Below, in pieces: positions 1 through 12,851 of a stretch of DNA of 64,000 bases (within the stretch, counting starts at the first letter, position 1; each line of letters begins with the position of its first letter). Source of the DNA: Saccharopolyspora dendranthemae (lineage in GTDB: Bacteria; Actinomycetota; Actinomycetes; Mycobacteriales; Pseudonocardiaceae). The DNA lies in NCBI RefSeq assembly GCF_007829955.1, contig NZ_VIWX01000003.1, forward strand, positions 186,001-250,000, given 5' to 3'. The notes under the pieces were generated by a model. It did not search any database, had not been told where the DNA came from, and was given only the letters and a program-made list of their open reading frames with translations. The translations under genes and the position numbers were made by a program.

Positions 1-133
1 CCGGATGGCGACGGCGGGCGCGATCCTCGGGCTGAAGGTGCCGGGCGTGATGGTCGAGGACGTCGCCACCACCAGCAAGACCATCCCGGACTTCCCGGGG
101 ATGTGGGCCGCGATGCTCGGGGACTCCGCGTGA
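1..133 (+). CDS. aroA: 3-phosphoshikimate 1-carboxyvinyltransferase, C-terminal end (5' end outside window)
   Basis: The window opens inside a plus-strand frame that reads [16 protein letters not shown] and ends in a TGA at 131-133. The tail (about 43 residues, with the run [16 protein letters not shown]) has the conserved C-terminal pattern of EPSP synthase, the shikimate-pathway enzyme that joins PEP to shikimate 3-phosphate. The rest of the gene lies to the left. rsgA follows after 16 bp, as in other Actinobacteria, so the two are probably co-transcribed. The family call rests on the tail and the neighbour only. Confidence 0.8.
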   Translation, partial: RMATAGAILGLKVPGVMVEDVATTSKTIPDFPGMWAAMLGDSA

Positions 134-149
134 TCCCGGGAGCCAGGAG

Positions 150-1157
150 ATGAGCAAGCGCGGCTGGCGGAACCTCGACGAATCCGACGTGCGGGTGCGT
201 CCCGGCAGGGGCAGCAGGCCCCGCAGCAAGCAGCGCCCCAAGCACGCGGACGCAGCCGAGGCGATGGTCATCGCCGTGGACCGCGGCAGGTGGACCGTCG
301 CCCTCGACGGCGACCCGGGACGGGTGGTCACCGCCATGCGGGCCCGCGAGCTCGGCCGCAGCCCGGTCGTCGTCGGCGACCTGGTGGGCGTCGTCGGCGA
401 CACCTCCGGCAAGCCCGACACGCTCGCGCGCATCGTCCGCGTCGCCGACCGCACGAGCGTCCTGCGCCGCACCGCCGACGACACCGACCCCTACGAGCGG
501 GTGGTCGTCGCGAACGCCGAGCAGCTCATCATCGTCACCGCGCTCGCCGATCCGCCACCGCGCCCCGGGTTCATCGACCGGTGCCTGGTCGCCGCCTACG
601 CCGGTGGGCTGTCCCCGGTGCTGTGCCTGACCAAGTCCGACCTGGCCGACCCGGGCGAGTGGATCGCGAACTACTCGTCGCTGGACATGCCGATCACCAT
701 CACCGAACTCGACGCCGAACCCGCCGAGCTGCGGGAACTCCTCGCCGGGCGCGTCTCCGCGCTCGTCGGGCACTCCGGCGTGGGGAAGTCGACGCTGGTC
801 AACCGGCTGGTCCCGGACGCCGAGCGCGCGACCGGCGAGGTCAGCGGCGTGGGCAAGGGACGGCACACCTCGACCTCCGCGGTCGCGCTGGCCCTTCCCG
901 GCAGCGGCTGGGTCGTCGACACACCCGGCATCCGCTCCTTCGGCCTCGCGCACGTGACCGCGGACGACGTGATCGCCCCGTTCGAGGGTTTCGCCGAAGC
1001 GGCCGAGGAATGCCCGCCGAACTGCGGACATCTCGGCGGCACCGACGATCCCGACTGCTACCTCGACACCTACGCCGAGGAGGGAGGCGGCAGCGCTGAT
1101 CAGCTCGCCTCGCTGCGCCGGCTCCTGCACTCCCGGGCCGGACGCGAAGAGACCTGA
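150..1157 (+). CDS. rsgA: Ribosome small-subunit-dependent GTPase RsgA (335 aa)
   Basis: Circularly permuted GTPase that acts in late 30S subunit maturation. The order of motifs shows the permutation: the base-specificity motif TKSD lies near residue 160, before the P-loop GHSGVGKST near 206 and DTPG near 256. An N-terminal OB-like region precedes the GTPase domain. A C-terminal zinc-binding set is visible as Cys288, Cys292, His294 and Cys303. The length fits the family. The ATG at 150 has CCAGGAG just upstream, and the gene follows aroA by 16 bp, so it is likely to share its transcript. Confidence 0.93.
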   Translation: MSKRGWRNLDESDVRVRPGRGSRPRSKQRPKHADAAEAMVIAVDRGRWTVALDGDPGRVVTAMRARELGRSPVVVGDLVGVVGDTSGKPDTLARIVRVADRTSVLRRTADDTDPYERVVVANAEQLIIVTALADPPPRPGFIDRCLVAAYAGGLSPVLCLTKSDLADPGEWIANYSSLDMPITITELDAEPAELRELLAGRVSALVGHSGVGKSTLVNRLVPDAERATGEVSGVGKGRHTSTSAVALALPGSGWVVDTPGIRSFGLAHVTADDVIAPFEGFAEAAEECPPNCGHLGGTDDPDCYLDTYAEEGGGSADQLASLRRLLHSRAGREET

Positions 1158-1282
1158 TCAGCGGGCGAAGTCGTTCCCCCGAATGGGGAAACGCGTCCCG
1201 GGTGGGGTCGGGACTTCGTTGTTAGCGTTGGCCGGCGACGACGTCCGAACCTTCCGCCACTTCTCGCCGAGGAGCACGCCCG

Positions 1283-2134
1283 ATGCCCCGTGCCCGCACC
1301 AGGACTGCGGTGTTGTCCGCTGGCCTCGTCATGACCGCAACTCTCGGTGCGTGCACCGGCGCGCCACAACCCCACGCCGCGATGCCCATGGCCCGCCCGG
1401 ATCCGCGTCCCGTCGCCGAGGCGATGCTGGCCGACACCATCAACAAGATCAACCAGCACGGCACCGCGCACGCCACGATGTCCGGAAGTCTCGGCGTGGT
1501 CGGGCAACTCAACGCCGACGGCGCCGTCCGCTACCGCGGCCCGCAAGCGGACCTCGCCCTCGACGGCAAGACCCGCAACACGCGCACCGAGGACCTCGCC
1601 GTGTCCATCGTGGACGAGGTCGGCTACCTCAACACCCCGCTGGCCCGGCCCGACGCGACCAAACCGTGGCTGAAGATCTCCCAGGACGGCTCGGACTTCG
1701 GCTCGAAGCTGCTCAGCCCGGCGCTGGACCAGCTGCACGAATCCGTCGACCCGCGAGCCACTTTCAGCGGCATCGAGCAGGCCACCCGCATCCAGGACTC
1801 CGCGCCGGACACCGTCGACGGACGCCCGACGACCCGCTACGACCTGCGAGTCCTCACCGAAGAGGCCGCCAGGACCGCCACGGACGAGCAGCAGCGCGAG
1901 CGCTTCCAGCGGGCCGCCGAGAACGGCGAGCGCGAACTCGGCTACCAGCTGTGGCTCGACGAGAGCGGTCTGCCTGCGAAGTTCGCCGCCACCACCAAGG
2001 TCGCTCAGGCCGGCCAGGTCTCGCTCGTCTCCACCTACCGCGACTGGGGAAGCCCGGTGGACATCCACCTGCCTCCCGCCGCCGAGGTCGGGATCTTCGA
2101 CGACCTCCCCCCGATGGCGCAGCCACCGCGCTGA
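1283..2134 (+). CDS. Probable LppX/LprAFG-type lipoprotein (283 aa)
   Basis: An N-terminal signal peptide ends in the lipobox LGAC with the lipidated Cys at residue 24, so the protein should be exported and anchored in the membrane. The mature part starts with a short helix (INKINQHGTAHATMSGSLG) and then alternates strands, with the phrases LAVSIVDEVGYLN and KPWLKISQDG. This pattern is that of the LppX/LprG fold, a hydrophobic pocket that carries lipids in mycobacteria. Family membership is inferred from pattern, and the ligand is unknown. It stands alone on the plus strand between rsgA and a convergent unit. Confidence 0.7.
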   Translation: MPRARTRTAVLSAGLVMTATLGACTGAPQPHAAMPMARPDPRPVAEAMLADTINKINQHGTAHATMSGSLGVVGQLNADGAVRYRGPQADLALDGKTRNTRTEDLAVSIVDEVGYLNTPLARPDATKPWLKISQDGSDFGSKLLSPALDQLHESVDPRATFSGIEQATRIQDSAPDTVDGRPTTRYDLRVLTEEAARTATDEQQRERFQRAAENGERELGYQLWLDESGLPAKFAATTKVAQAGQVSLVSTYRDWGSPVDIHLPPAAEVGIFDDLPPMAQPPR

Positions 2135-2138
2135 GACC

Positions 2139-2636
2139 TCACATGAGCTCGAGCAGGAAGGGGACTTCCTGCGGGGCGAACCACGCGAGCTCGTGATCCT
2201 CGGCCTCGCCGAGCGCGAACTCCGCGTCCGGGTCGCCGAGGTCGGCGGCATCGATGACCTCGGCGGCCGCGCGGACCGCTTCCTCGGCCTCCGAGGTGTC
2301 GACGTGAACGGCGGCGAGCTGCCTCCAGCTCACCGGGCCGGACACCTTCACCACCGCGTGGTCGAGGTCAGGGCGAAGCGTCACGTCGTCCAGGTCGGCG
2401 GAGATCACGACCCGCCGCGGCTCGACCTTGCCCTCCTCGTCGGCGGCCAGCAGCCGCAGCGATGCCCGAGCCGCCTCCCGCATCGCGGCGTACTCCAGCT
2501 CTTCGGTGTCGCCGGCCGCGTAGGACTCGCGAAGCGCCGGAGTCAGCGCGAACGCCGTCCCGCCCAGCGGCTGAAGCTGCTTGTCCGCCACCAGCTGCTG
2601 CAGCATCGGCAGCGTGGCGGGCAGGTAAATCCTCAT
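2139..2636 (-). CDS. Conserved actinobacterial protein, DUF6912-like (165 aa)
   Basis: A soluble acidic protein that begins MRIYLPATLPMLQQL, with no signal peptide or membrane segment. It looks like the small DUF6912 family found beside WS/DGAT genes in Actinobacteria, but that is from memory. Its ATG overlaps the TGA of the upstream acyltransferase gene by 4 bases (ATGA at 2633-2636), so translation is coupled and the two probably form one operon. It converges with the lipoprotein gene, ending 4 bp from it. Function unknown. Confidence 0.7.
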   Translation of the reverse strand: MRIYLPATLPMLQQLVADKQLQPLGGTAFALTPALRESYAAGDTEELEYAAMREAARASLRLLAADEEGKVEPRRVVISADLDDVTLRPDLDHAVVKVSGPVSWRQLAAVHVDTSEAEEAVRAAAEVIDAADLGDPDAEFALGEAEDHELAWFAPQEVPFLLELM

Positions 2637-4069
2637 GCGTCGACCGTCCCGATCATCTCGTCTACAGCTTCACCGATCATCGCCGCCAGGACGCCGACGT
2701 CGGGCATCGCGTCCCGGTCCGCGTTCAGCCCGAAGTACACCGCGCCGTTGTAGGAGGTCACACCGACCGACAGCGACTGGTTCTTGGCCAGCGGCACCAC
2801 CGGGAACATCTCCATCATCCTCGCCCCCGCCGCGTACAGCGGCACCTGCGGCCCGGGAACGTTGGTGACCAGCACGTTGAACAACCGGTCCGAGAACTCG
2901 TTGGCCACCCGGGCGCCCAGCGCGTGCAACGTCGGCGGCGCGGAACCGCCCACCTTCACCAGGGTGTCCGCGGCGACCGACTGACCGGACTCCGCGTGCG
3001 CGCGCATGGCATGGCTGACCTGGTGCAACCGCATGGTCGGGTTGCCCTCGCCCACCGGCAGGTCCACCAGGTACGCCGAGACCTGGTTGCCGGGCGTTCC
3101 CACCGGCAGGCTCGCGGTGTCCTGGTAGGTGGCGTCCGCCTCGGCGTCGTCCGAGCGGACCGACACCGGGACCATCGCGCGCAACGTCGTCGACGGCGTG
3201 ACCACCTCGCCGCGGGAGAGCAGCCAGTTGCGCAGCGCGCCGGCCACCACTGCCAGCACCACGTCGTTCACCGTGCTGCCGTGCGCCTGCCGCACCGACC
3301 TGAGGTCGTCCAGCTTCGCCTTGGCCACGGCGAAGCGCCGCTGAGTCGACGTCGGGGCGTTGAGCGGGCCGCTGGGCGCGGGCACGAGCGCAGCGCGGAC
3401 CGCGGAGGCCACGCCGCCGAGCGCGCGCGTCACCTTCTGCACCGTCGCCGAGGCGTCGACCATCGCGGCCCGGACGTTCTCCACGACCTCGCCGGGCCGC
3501 TGCACCGCGTCCGTGGCCGCTTCCACCAGCAGCTGCGCGACGGTCGGAGCCGGTCGCGGCATCCACAGGGCGTCGACGTCCTCCATCTCGCGGTTCCGCT
3601 TCACGTCGAAGATGACCTGCCCGATCTCGATCGCGCCGATGCCGTCGATCATCGCCTGGTGGGTCTTGGTGATGATCGCGACCCGGTTCTTCGACAGCCC
3701 CTCGACCAGGTACAACTCCCACAGCGGGCGCGTGTGGTCGAGCTTGCGGGACATCAGGCGCGCCACCAGGTCGTGCAGCTGATCGTCGTTGCCCGGTTTC
3801 GGCAGCGCCGACCTGCGCACGTGGTAGGTCAGGTCGAAGTCCTGATCGTCCACCCACACCGGACGCGCGAGGCTGCCCGGAACCTCCATGACCCGCTGCC
3901 GGTAGCGGGGCACCAGGCCGAGCCGCCGGTCGATCAGCGACAGCAGGCTCTCGTAGTCGAAATCGCTGCGCGGCCGGCGGAACACCGCGACACCGCCGAC
4001 ATGCATCGGCGTCGTGTAGTCCTCCAGGTAGAGGAAGGAGGCGTCGACGGCGGAGAGGCGATCGGGCAT
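2633..4069 (-). CDS. Wax ester synthase/diacylglycerol acyltransferase family protein (478 aa), atypical HQxxxDG motif
   Basis: The N-terminus MPDRLSAVDASFLYLED and the motif PLWELYLVEGL are typical of WS/DGAT enzymes, which transfer acyl groups from acyl-CoA to diacylglycerol or fatty alcohols. The length fits. In the family the catalytic motif is HHxxxDG; here it reads HQAMIDG, so the second His is Gln. The C-terminal NVPGPQVPLYAAGARM signature is intact. I chose the ATG at 4069 because the frame's longer form adds only MCQDLR. The downstream 165-aa gene overlaps by 4 bases. It is divergent from the methyltransferase gene. Confidence 0.88.
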   Translation of the reverse strand: MPDRLSAVDASFLYLEDYTTPMHVGGVAVFRRPRSDFDYESLLSLIDRRLGLVPRYRQRVMEVPGSLARPVWVDDQDFDLTYHVRRSALPKPGNDDQLHDLVARLMSRKLDHTRPLWELYLVEGLSKNRVAIITKTHQAMIDGIGAIEIGQVIFDVKRNREMEDVDALWMPRPAPTVAQLLVEAATDAVQRPGEVVENVRAAMVDASATVQKVTRALGGVASAVRAALVPAPSGPLNAPTSTQRRFAVAKAKLDDLRSVRQAHGSTVNDVVLAVVAGALRNWLLSRGEVVTPSTTLRAMVPVSVRSDDAEADATYQDTASLPVGTPGNQVSAYLVDLPVGEGNPTMRLHQVSHAMRAHAESGQSVAADTLVKVGGSAPPTLHALGARVANEFSDRLFNVLVTNVPGPQVPLYAAGARMMEMFPVVPLAKNQSLSVGVTSYNGAVYFGLNADRDAMPDVGVLAAMIGEAVDEMIGTVDA

Positions 4070-4150
4070 GCGGAGATCCTGGCACACATGCTCATCGTGC
4101 CGAGGGGTTCACCCTCCAGCTCCAAACCGGGGCATGTGACACTTGATGGT

Positions 4151-4912
4151 GTGACCAGCGAAGTTTCCCCGAAGGACCGATTCGTCACCGTCTACGGCCG
4201 CAAGCCCGTGTTGGAGGCGTTGGCCGACTACGACCTGCGGGTCGACAAGGTGATCGTCGCGGAAGGACTCCGCGGTGGGCCCATCGCGGAAATCGAGGAG
4301 GCGGCCGCCGACCGCGCGGTCAAGGTGCAACGCGCCAGCGCGCACCGGGTGAAGGTGCTCGCCGGCAACGGCCGGCACGATCAGGGAGTCGTGGCCGACG
4401 TCGTCGCCCGCAAGATGCGGCCGCTCGTCGACGCGCTCGCCGATCCCGCCACCGCCCCGCGCACGATCCTCCTGCTCGACGGCCTGACCACGCCCGCCAA
4501 CGTGGGCATGATCCTGCGGACCGCGACGGCCTCCGGCATCGACGGGATCGTGGTGCCGCACCGAGGCGTCGCCGGTCTCGACCCGCTGGTCATCAAGGCC
4601 TCCGCCGGAGTCGCGTTCCACGCCCCGGTCCTGCGCACTCGCACCGCAGCCGAGGCCGCGGAGCTGCTCACCGACGCCGGGTACCCGCTCTACGCCCTCG
4701 ACGCCGACTCCGAGCACAACCTCTACGACACCGATTTCGGCGACCGCGCGGTGTTCGTGCTCGGCAGCGAGACCGCCGGCCTGTCCGCGGAGGTGGAGGA
4801 GCGCATCGCTCAGCCCCTGTCCATCCCGATGGCCAACGGGGTCGAGTCCCTCAACGTCGCCAGCGCCGCAGCGGTCCTCTGCTTCGAACTACGCCGCCGC
4901 ATGTCCCGCTGA
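4151..4912 (+). CDS. TrmH/SpoU-family rRNA 2'-O-methyltransferase (about 253 aa)
   Basis: An N-terminal substrate-binding domain (VYGRKPVLEAL) is followed by a SPOUT catalytic domain with the three family motifs: LLLDGLTTPANVGMILRTA, FVLGSETAGLS and the C-terminal IPMANGVESLNVASAAAV. These form the knotted SAM site that methylates a ribose 2'-OH, usually in 23S rRNA (RlmB/TsnR-like) or tRNA. The frame is open far upstream; I chose GTG 4151. GTG 4136 and ATG 4088 are also in frame. The gene converges with the rRNA operon, which may be chance. Confidence 0.85.
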   Translation: MTSEVSPKDRFVTVYGRKPVLEALADYDLRVDKVIVAEGLRGGPIAEIEEAAADRAVKVQRASAHRVKVLAGNGRHDQGVVADVVARKMRPLVDALADPATAPRTILLLDGLTTPANVGMILRTATASGIDGIVVPHRGVAGLDPLVIKASAGVAFHAPVLRTRTAAEAAELLTDAGYPLYALDADSEHNLYDTDFGDRAVFVLGSETAGLSAEVEERIAQPLSIPMANGVESLNVASAAAVLCFELRRRMSR

Positions 4913-4931
4913 GCACTCCATCGCCGCATCG

Positions 4932-5008
4932 CAGCGGGAATCGTGGTGTCGGGAACTGCCGGATTCGTGAACGCGAAACCGCTGTTCCCCGCACGACGAT
5001 TCCCGCTG
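4932..5008. terminator. Long imperfect inverted repeat after the SpoU methyltransferase gene
   Basis: Arms 4932-4956 and 4984-5008 match in 22 of 25 positions as inverted repeats, with a 27-base loop. It starts about 20 bp after the methyltransferase stop codon and lies between convergent transcription units. It lacks a clear T-run, so it may be a rho-independent terminator of the actinobacterial type (hairpin without U tract) or a structured spacer. Confidence 0.55.
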
Positions 5009-5060
5009 TTCTCGAATGGCGACGACGCCAATCGACCACCTGGCGAATTAATAGAAATGC

Positions 5061-5103
5061 AAAAAGGGGTGGGGTGGACAGATCACTCTGTCCACCCCAC
5101 CCC
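5061..5103 (-). terminator. Intrinsic terminator of the rRNA operon
   Basis: A perfect 17-bp stem (5066-5082 with 5087-5103) with a 4-base loop is followed, in the minus direction, by five T residues (5065-5061). It sits about 14 bases beyond the 3' end of 5S rRNA, where the rRNA transcript should end. Confidence 0.92.
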
Positions 5104-5116
5104 TCTTTAAGGAATG

Positions 5117-5234
5117 TGTCGGCGGTGTCTTACTCTCCCACACCCTAGCGAGTGCAGTACCATCAGCGCTGGGGAGCTTAGCTACCGGGTTCGGAATGGG
5201 ACCGGGCGGACCCTCCCCGCCATCGCCACCGACA
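5117..5234 (-). rRNA. rrf: 5S ribosomal RNA
   Basis: Read on the minus strand the segment begins TGTCGGTGGCGATGGCGG and ends CACCGCCGACA, forming the closed terminal helix of 5S rRNA. The conserved internal run CCGAACCCGGTAGCTAAG is present. The length of about 118 bases is normal. Ends are set from helix pairing and may be off by a few bases. Confidence 0.95.
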
Positions 5235-5349
5235 ACCCTCAGCCCCGTCCGAAAACGGGAAACCAATGGGCGCCAACAACGTTGACACATATTGAGTTAA
5301 CAACCCTGGGTTGTTGTCTCAGATATCGTATAGTGGGTGCGTAACATCT

Positions 5350-10188
<4,839 letters not shown>

Positions 10189-10424
10189 GCTTTGTTGAAA
10201 CAATCCCAGCACACACTCAACAACCCAAAGGTCGGAGCGTGATACTCAAAGAAACCACCAACCACCACCAAAAAGATGCTGGTCAGGGGCATAAAAGAAC
10301 ACTAACCAAAATGATCCGCTGTTGAGTTCTCAAAGAACACACCCACACCATCGCAATGGACCCAAGGCCCACCAACTCCGGGGAGTCATTTCCTCGATGT
10401 TTTCCCGCTCTCGCGGTGATCCCT

Positions 10425-10454
10425 ACTTTAGACCATCCTGATTTCCTCGGTCAA
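10425..10454 (-). promoter_or_regulatory. rRNA promoter, proximal (TTGACC-18-TAAAGT)
   Basis: On the minus strand the -35 hexamer TTGACC (10454-10449) and the -10 hexamer TAAAGT (10430-10425) are separated by 18 bases. The start would lie near 10418, about 230 bases before the mature 16S. The same -10 is found in the distal promoter and before tRNA-Gly in this window, which suggests a shared stable-RNA promoter class. Confidence 0.72.
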
Positions 10455-10684
10455 ACCGGGGGGTCTCATTCTCGTCCGTCGCCATTCCGTGACCTTCAAC
10501 AAAGCCCCGTACCCGGCAACATCAAGCAGAAACAACCGCTCAATCGGTATTCACATTATCAAAAGGTCTTACCCGTTCTCACCGGGGTCCCACCACGCTA
10601 ACACCCAAAGGCATTCACGAAGTTCTCGGGGCCCCGTCAGGCCCGGCCCGGTTTTTCCCGGTCCGTGTCGCTCTGACTTGGAAT

Positions 10685-10713
10685 ACTTTACGCACCCCGA
10701 AAAACCCGGTGAA
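10685..10713 (-). promoter_or_regulatory. rRNA promoter, distal (TTCACC-17-TAAAGT)
   Basis: Minus-strand TTCACC (10713-10708), a 17-base spacer and TAAAGT (10690-10685). It lies just downstream of the stop codon of the HAD-like gene on the same strand, so readthrough into the rRNA operon is also possible. Confidence 0.6.
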
Positions 10714-10744
10714 CACCACCCCCCTCTAAAGCCAAAACCGCAGG

Positions 10745-11146
10745 TCACAGCGCCAAGTCTTGGTCGAAGAGCGCTTGGAGCTCCAGGCTCGTGGATTCGG
10801 CGTCGGAGTGGTGGACGCCGACCATTCCGGTCGCGACCGCTCCGTCCACATTTCGGCGGAGGTCGTCGACGAACACGCATTCCCCCGGCACGAGCCCGAG
10901 CCTGCGCGCGGCGAGCCGGTAGATCTCGGCATCGGGCTTGGCGCATCCGACCGCACCGGAGAGCACGACCGCGTCGAAATCCGTCGACCGCACCGAGCCG
11001 GGAAGGCGGTCGGTGTTCGAGACGACGGCGGTCCGCACCCCTGCGGCGCGCACCGCTCTGGCCACGGCGTCCATGCCCGGCTGATCGAGCACGCCGGCGT
11101 AGTCCAGCAGCAGTCCTCGCAGATCCACGTGAGCACCGTATGCCAC
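10745..11146 (-). CDS. Small HAD-like protein (about 133 aa), motif I atypical
   Basis: The HAD core motifs appear in order: motif I LLLDYAGVLD, motif II VVSNTD, the motif III Lys in GCAKPDAEIY, and motif IV VFVDD. The protein is short and has no room for a cap domain, so it would be a capless or minimal HAD phosphatase. The second Asp of the DxD nucleophile motif is Ala, which many DYGGVL-type HAD proteins also lack, so activity is uncertain. Starts are ambiguous: GTG 11146 or GTG 11128; longer forms read through low-quality sequence. It is transcribed towards the rRNA promoters. Confidence 0.75.
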   Translation of the reverse strand: MAYGAHVDLRGLLLDYAGVLDQPGMDAVARAVRAAGVRTAVVSNTDRLPGSVRSTDFDAVVLSGAVGCAKPDAEIYRLAARRLGLVPGECVFVDDLRRNVDGAVATGMVGVHHSDAESTSLELQALFDQDLAL

Positions 11147-11237
11147 ACGATCGGGTGGGACCGGCGGAAAGGTGACCGAAATCGGGGTCCTCGCGCCTCT
11201 TCCCCTCGAAGGCGAATCGACGACCGGGGAGGGCCCC

Positions 11238-11633
11238 ATGACCGAAGTCCGCACCAGCACAGCGCTCCTGCCCGGTACCGATCCACCGCGCACTGCGGCC
11301 CCCGACGCTGCTCAGCGGACCGCGGTGGCCGTGGCCTCGACGATCGGTGCCCAGGTCTTCGCCGTGCTGGCCGGACGAACGCGCGCCGAACGGGTGCGCG
11401 AGCACCTGACGGGCCCGGTTTTCGGAAGCTTGATCAGCTCCCGGCTGCACGGGGCCCGCTCCCCGGAGTACCGGCTGCGTTCGGTCCACGCGTGCGCGAT
11501 CGGTGACTCGGCCGTGGAGGCTTGTCTGATCGTGGGCGCGCACCGGATCCGCGCGCTGGCCCTTCGACTGGAGCGGCGGTCCGAGCGCTGGGTGTGCACC
11601 CGGTTGTCGCCGATCGAGCGAGGTGCGGCCTGA
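11238..11633 (+). CDS. Rv3235-family protein (131 aa)
   Basis: A small soluble protein whose C-terminal half, ALALRLERRSERWVCTRL, resembles the Rv3235 family of Actinobacteria, of unknown function. No catalytic motif, signal or membrane segment is visible. The ATG at 11238 is preceded by GGGGAGGG. A GTG at 11172 in the same frame (preceded by GGAAAGG) would add 22 residues. It is divergent from the HAD-like gene and convergent with the cyd operon, ending 9 bp from the kinase stop. In mycobacteria this family lies in the same neighbourhood as aroA and rsgA, which supports the call. Confidence 0.75.
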   Translation: MTEVRTSTALLPGTDPPRTAAPDAAQRTAVAVASTIGAQVFAVLAGRTRAERVREHLTGPVFGSLISSRLHGARSPEYRLRSVHACAIGDSAVEACLIVGAHRIRALALRLERRSERWVCTRLSPIERGAA

Positions 11634-11642
11634 GAACAACCC

Positions 11643-12851
11643 CTAGGAGAGCGGTACTTCCCAGGTCACCGTCGTGCCGCTGTCCGGGGAGGACGTCAGG
11701 GTGCAGCGGCCGCCGGACGCTGCGGCACGTTCTTCGAGGTTGCGAAGTCCTCGCTTGCTGACGTCGCGGGGGATCCCGCAGCCGTCGTCGACCACCTGCA
11801 ACCGCAGTCCGGCCTCCGAACGGCGAACGCGAACCAGCACGGTGCGGGCCCCGGAGTGCCGGACGACGTTGGACAGGGCTTCGCGCAACGCGGCCCGCGC
11901 GTGGTCGGCCACGGGGACCGGGACGTCGGTGAGGTCGCCGTCGATCTCCAGCGTCGGCGGTCGGCCCATCAGCTCACCGGCGATCTGCACCTCGGACCGG
12001 ATCGAGTCGTCGAGCGCGGGTGCCTGCGTGGGCGTTTCCGGATCGGCGGAGCGCAGCGTGCGAGCCGTGGCGCGCACCTCCGCGATCGCCTGGTCGATCT
12101 GCTCGACGGTCTCGGCCAACCGGTCTCCGTCGGCGACGTCCAGGCTGCCCGCGACCCGGCGCTGCAGGACGTCCAGCTGCACTCCGGCCGCGTAGAGCCG
12201 CTGCACGATCACGTCGTGCAGATCGCGGGCGATGCGCTCGCGCTCCTGGTAGACGGCGATCCGCTGCCGGGCGGTCGAACCTTCGGCCAGCACGAGCGCG
12301 AGTCCGGCCTGCGCCGCGAAGGAGGTGAGCACGTCGACGGCGACGCGGTTGAAGGTCGAGGCGCCGCGCCGCCGGTAGACGGCGAGCGCGCCGAGGCGTC
12401 GCTCGCGGGTGCCGAAGGGCGCCACGGCGAACGGGCCGTAGACCCGCAGCGACGCGGGCACGTAAGGCGCGGTCAGCGGATCGTCGATCAGGTCGTCGAC
12501 GACCACGGGAACGCCGCTTCGCGCGACGCGGGCGGCAGCGGAGCGGGAGGACAGCACGGTGCCGACCGGGTCGGCGAGCGGGCCGGTCGCGCTCGGCGCG
12601 CCGTAGGTGGCCTCGACGGTGAGCCTGCCGTCGTCCGAGCGCACGGTGACCACGCCGAGGTCCGCTTCGGCGAGCTCCGCGGCGCGGCGGACGACCAGGG
12701 GCAGCACGGTCTCGGGATCTTCCGCGGACAGCGCCACCCTGGTGATCTCGGTGGACGCGGTGAGCATCCGCCTGGCGAGGGTGGAATCCATGACGCTTTC
12801 GAGGCTATAGCGCCCGTACACGCGGTGAAGGGAGTTGCGACTGCGGTTCAT
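11643..12851 (-). CDS. GAF-domain sensor histidine kinase, DevS/NarL-system type (402 aa)
   Basis: An N-terminal GAF domain (about residues 50-190, LVVRRAAELAEADLGVVTVRS) is followed by a HisKA_3 dimerisation helix, ERERIARDLHDVIVQRL, with phospho-acceptor His near residue 212. A HATPase domain (EALSNVVRHSGA, VDDGCGIP) completes it. No membrane segment is seen, so the kinase is cytosolic. It is the last gene of the cyd operon: its ATG overlaps the cydDC stop by 4 bases. No response regulator lies nearby. An in-frame ATG at residue 20 is an alternative start. The context suggests redox, heme or oxygen sensing; this is inference. Confidence 0.9.
   Translation of the reverse strand: MNRSRNSLHRVYGRYSLESVMDSTLARRMLTASTEITRVALSAEDPETVLPLVVRRAAELAEADLGVVTVRSDDGRLTVEATYGAPSATGPLADPVGTVLSSRSAAARVARSGVPVVVDDLIDDPLTAPYVPASLRVYGPFAVAPFGTRERRLGALAVYRRRGASTFNRVAVDVLTSFAAQAGLALVLAEGSTARQRIAVYQERERIARDLHDVIVQRLYAAGVQLDVLQRRVAGSLDVADGDRLAETVEQIDQAIAEVRATARTLRSADPETPTQAPALDDSIRSEVQIAGELMGRPPTLEIDGDLTDVPVPVADHARAALREALSNVVRHSGARTVLVRVRRSEAGLRLQVVDDGCGIPRDVSKRGLRNLEERAAASGGRCTLTSSPDSGTTVTWEVPLS

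Larger units (their letters stand above)
10189..10744 (-). promoter_or_regulatory. rRNA operon promoter and leader region (no gene)
   Basis: This 556-bp stretch holds no supported gene. It contains two likely promoters (listed separately) and a leader of roughly 230 bases ahead of 16S. In the leader, 10338-10321 on the minus strand reads GTTCTTTGAGAACTCAAC, a conserved actinobacterial rRNA-leader motif thought to act in antitermination or RNase III processing. A distal segment around 10560-10620 may hold a further, weaker promoter. Confidence 0.7.

Noticed and set aside
2462..4912. An 816-codon plus-strand open frame
   Set aside because: Its first two thirds are the antisense of the DUF6912-like and WS/DGAT genes and are full of Arg and His; only the last 253 codons form a recognisable protein (SpoU methyltransferase).
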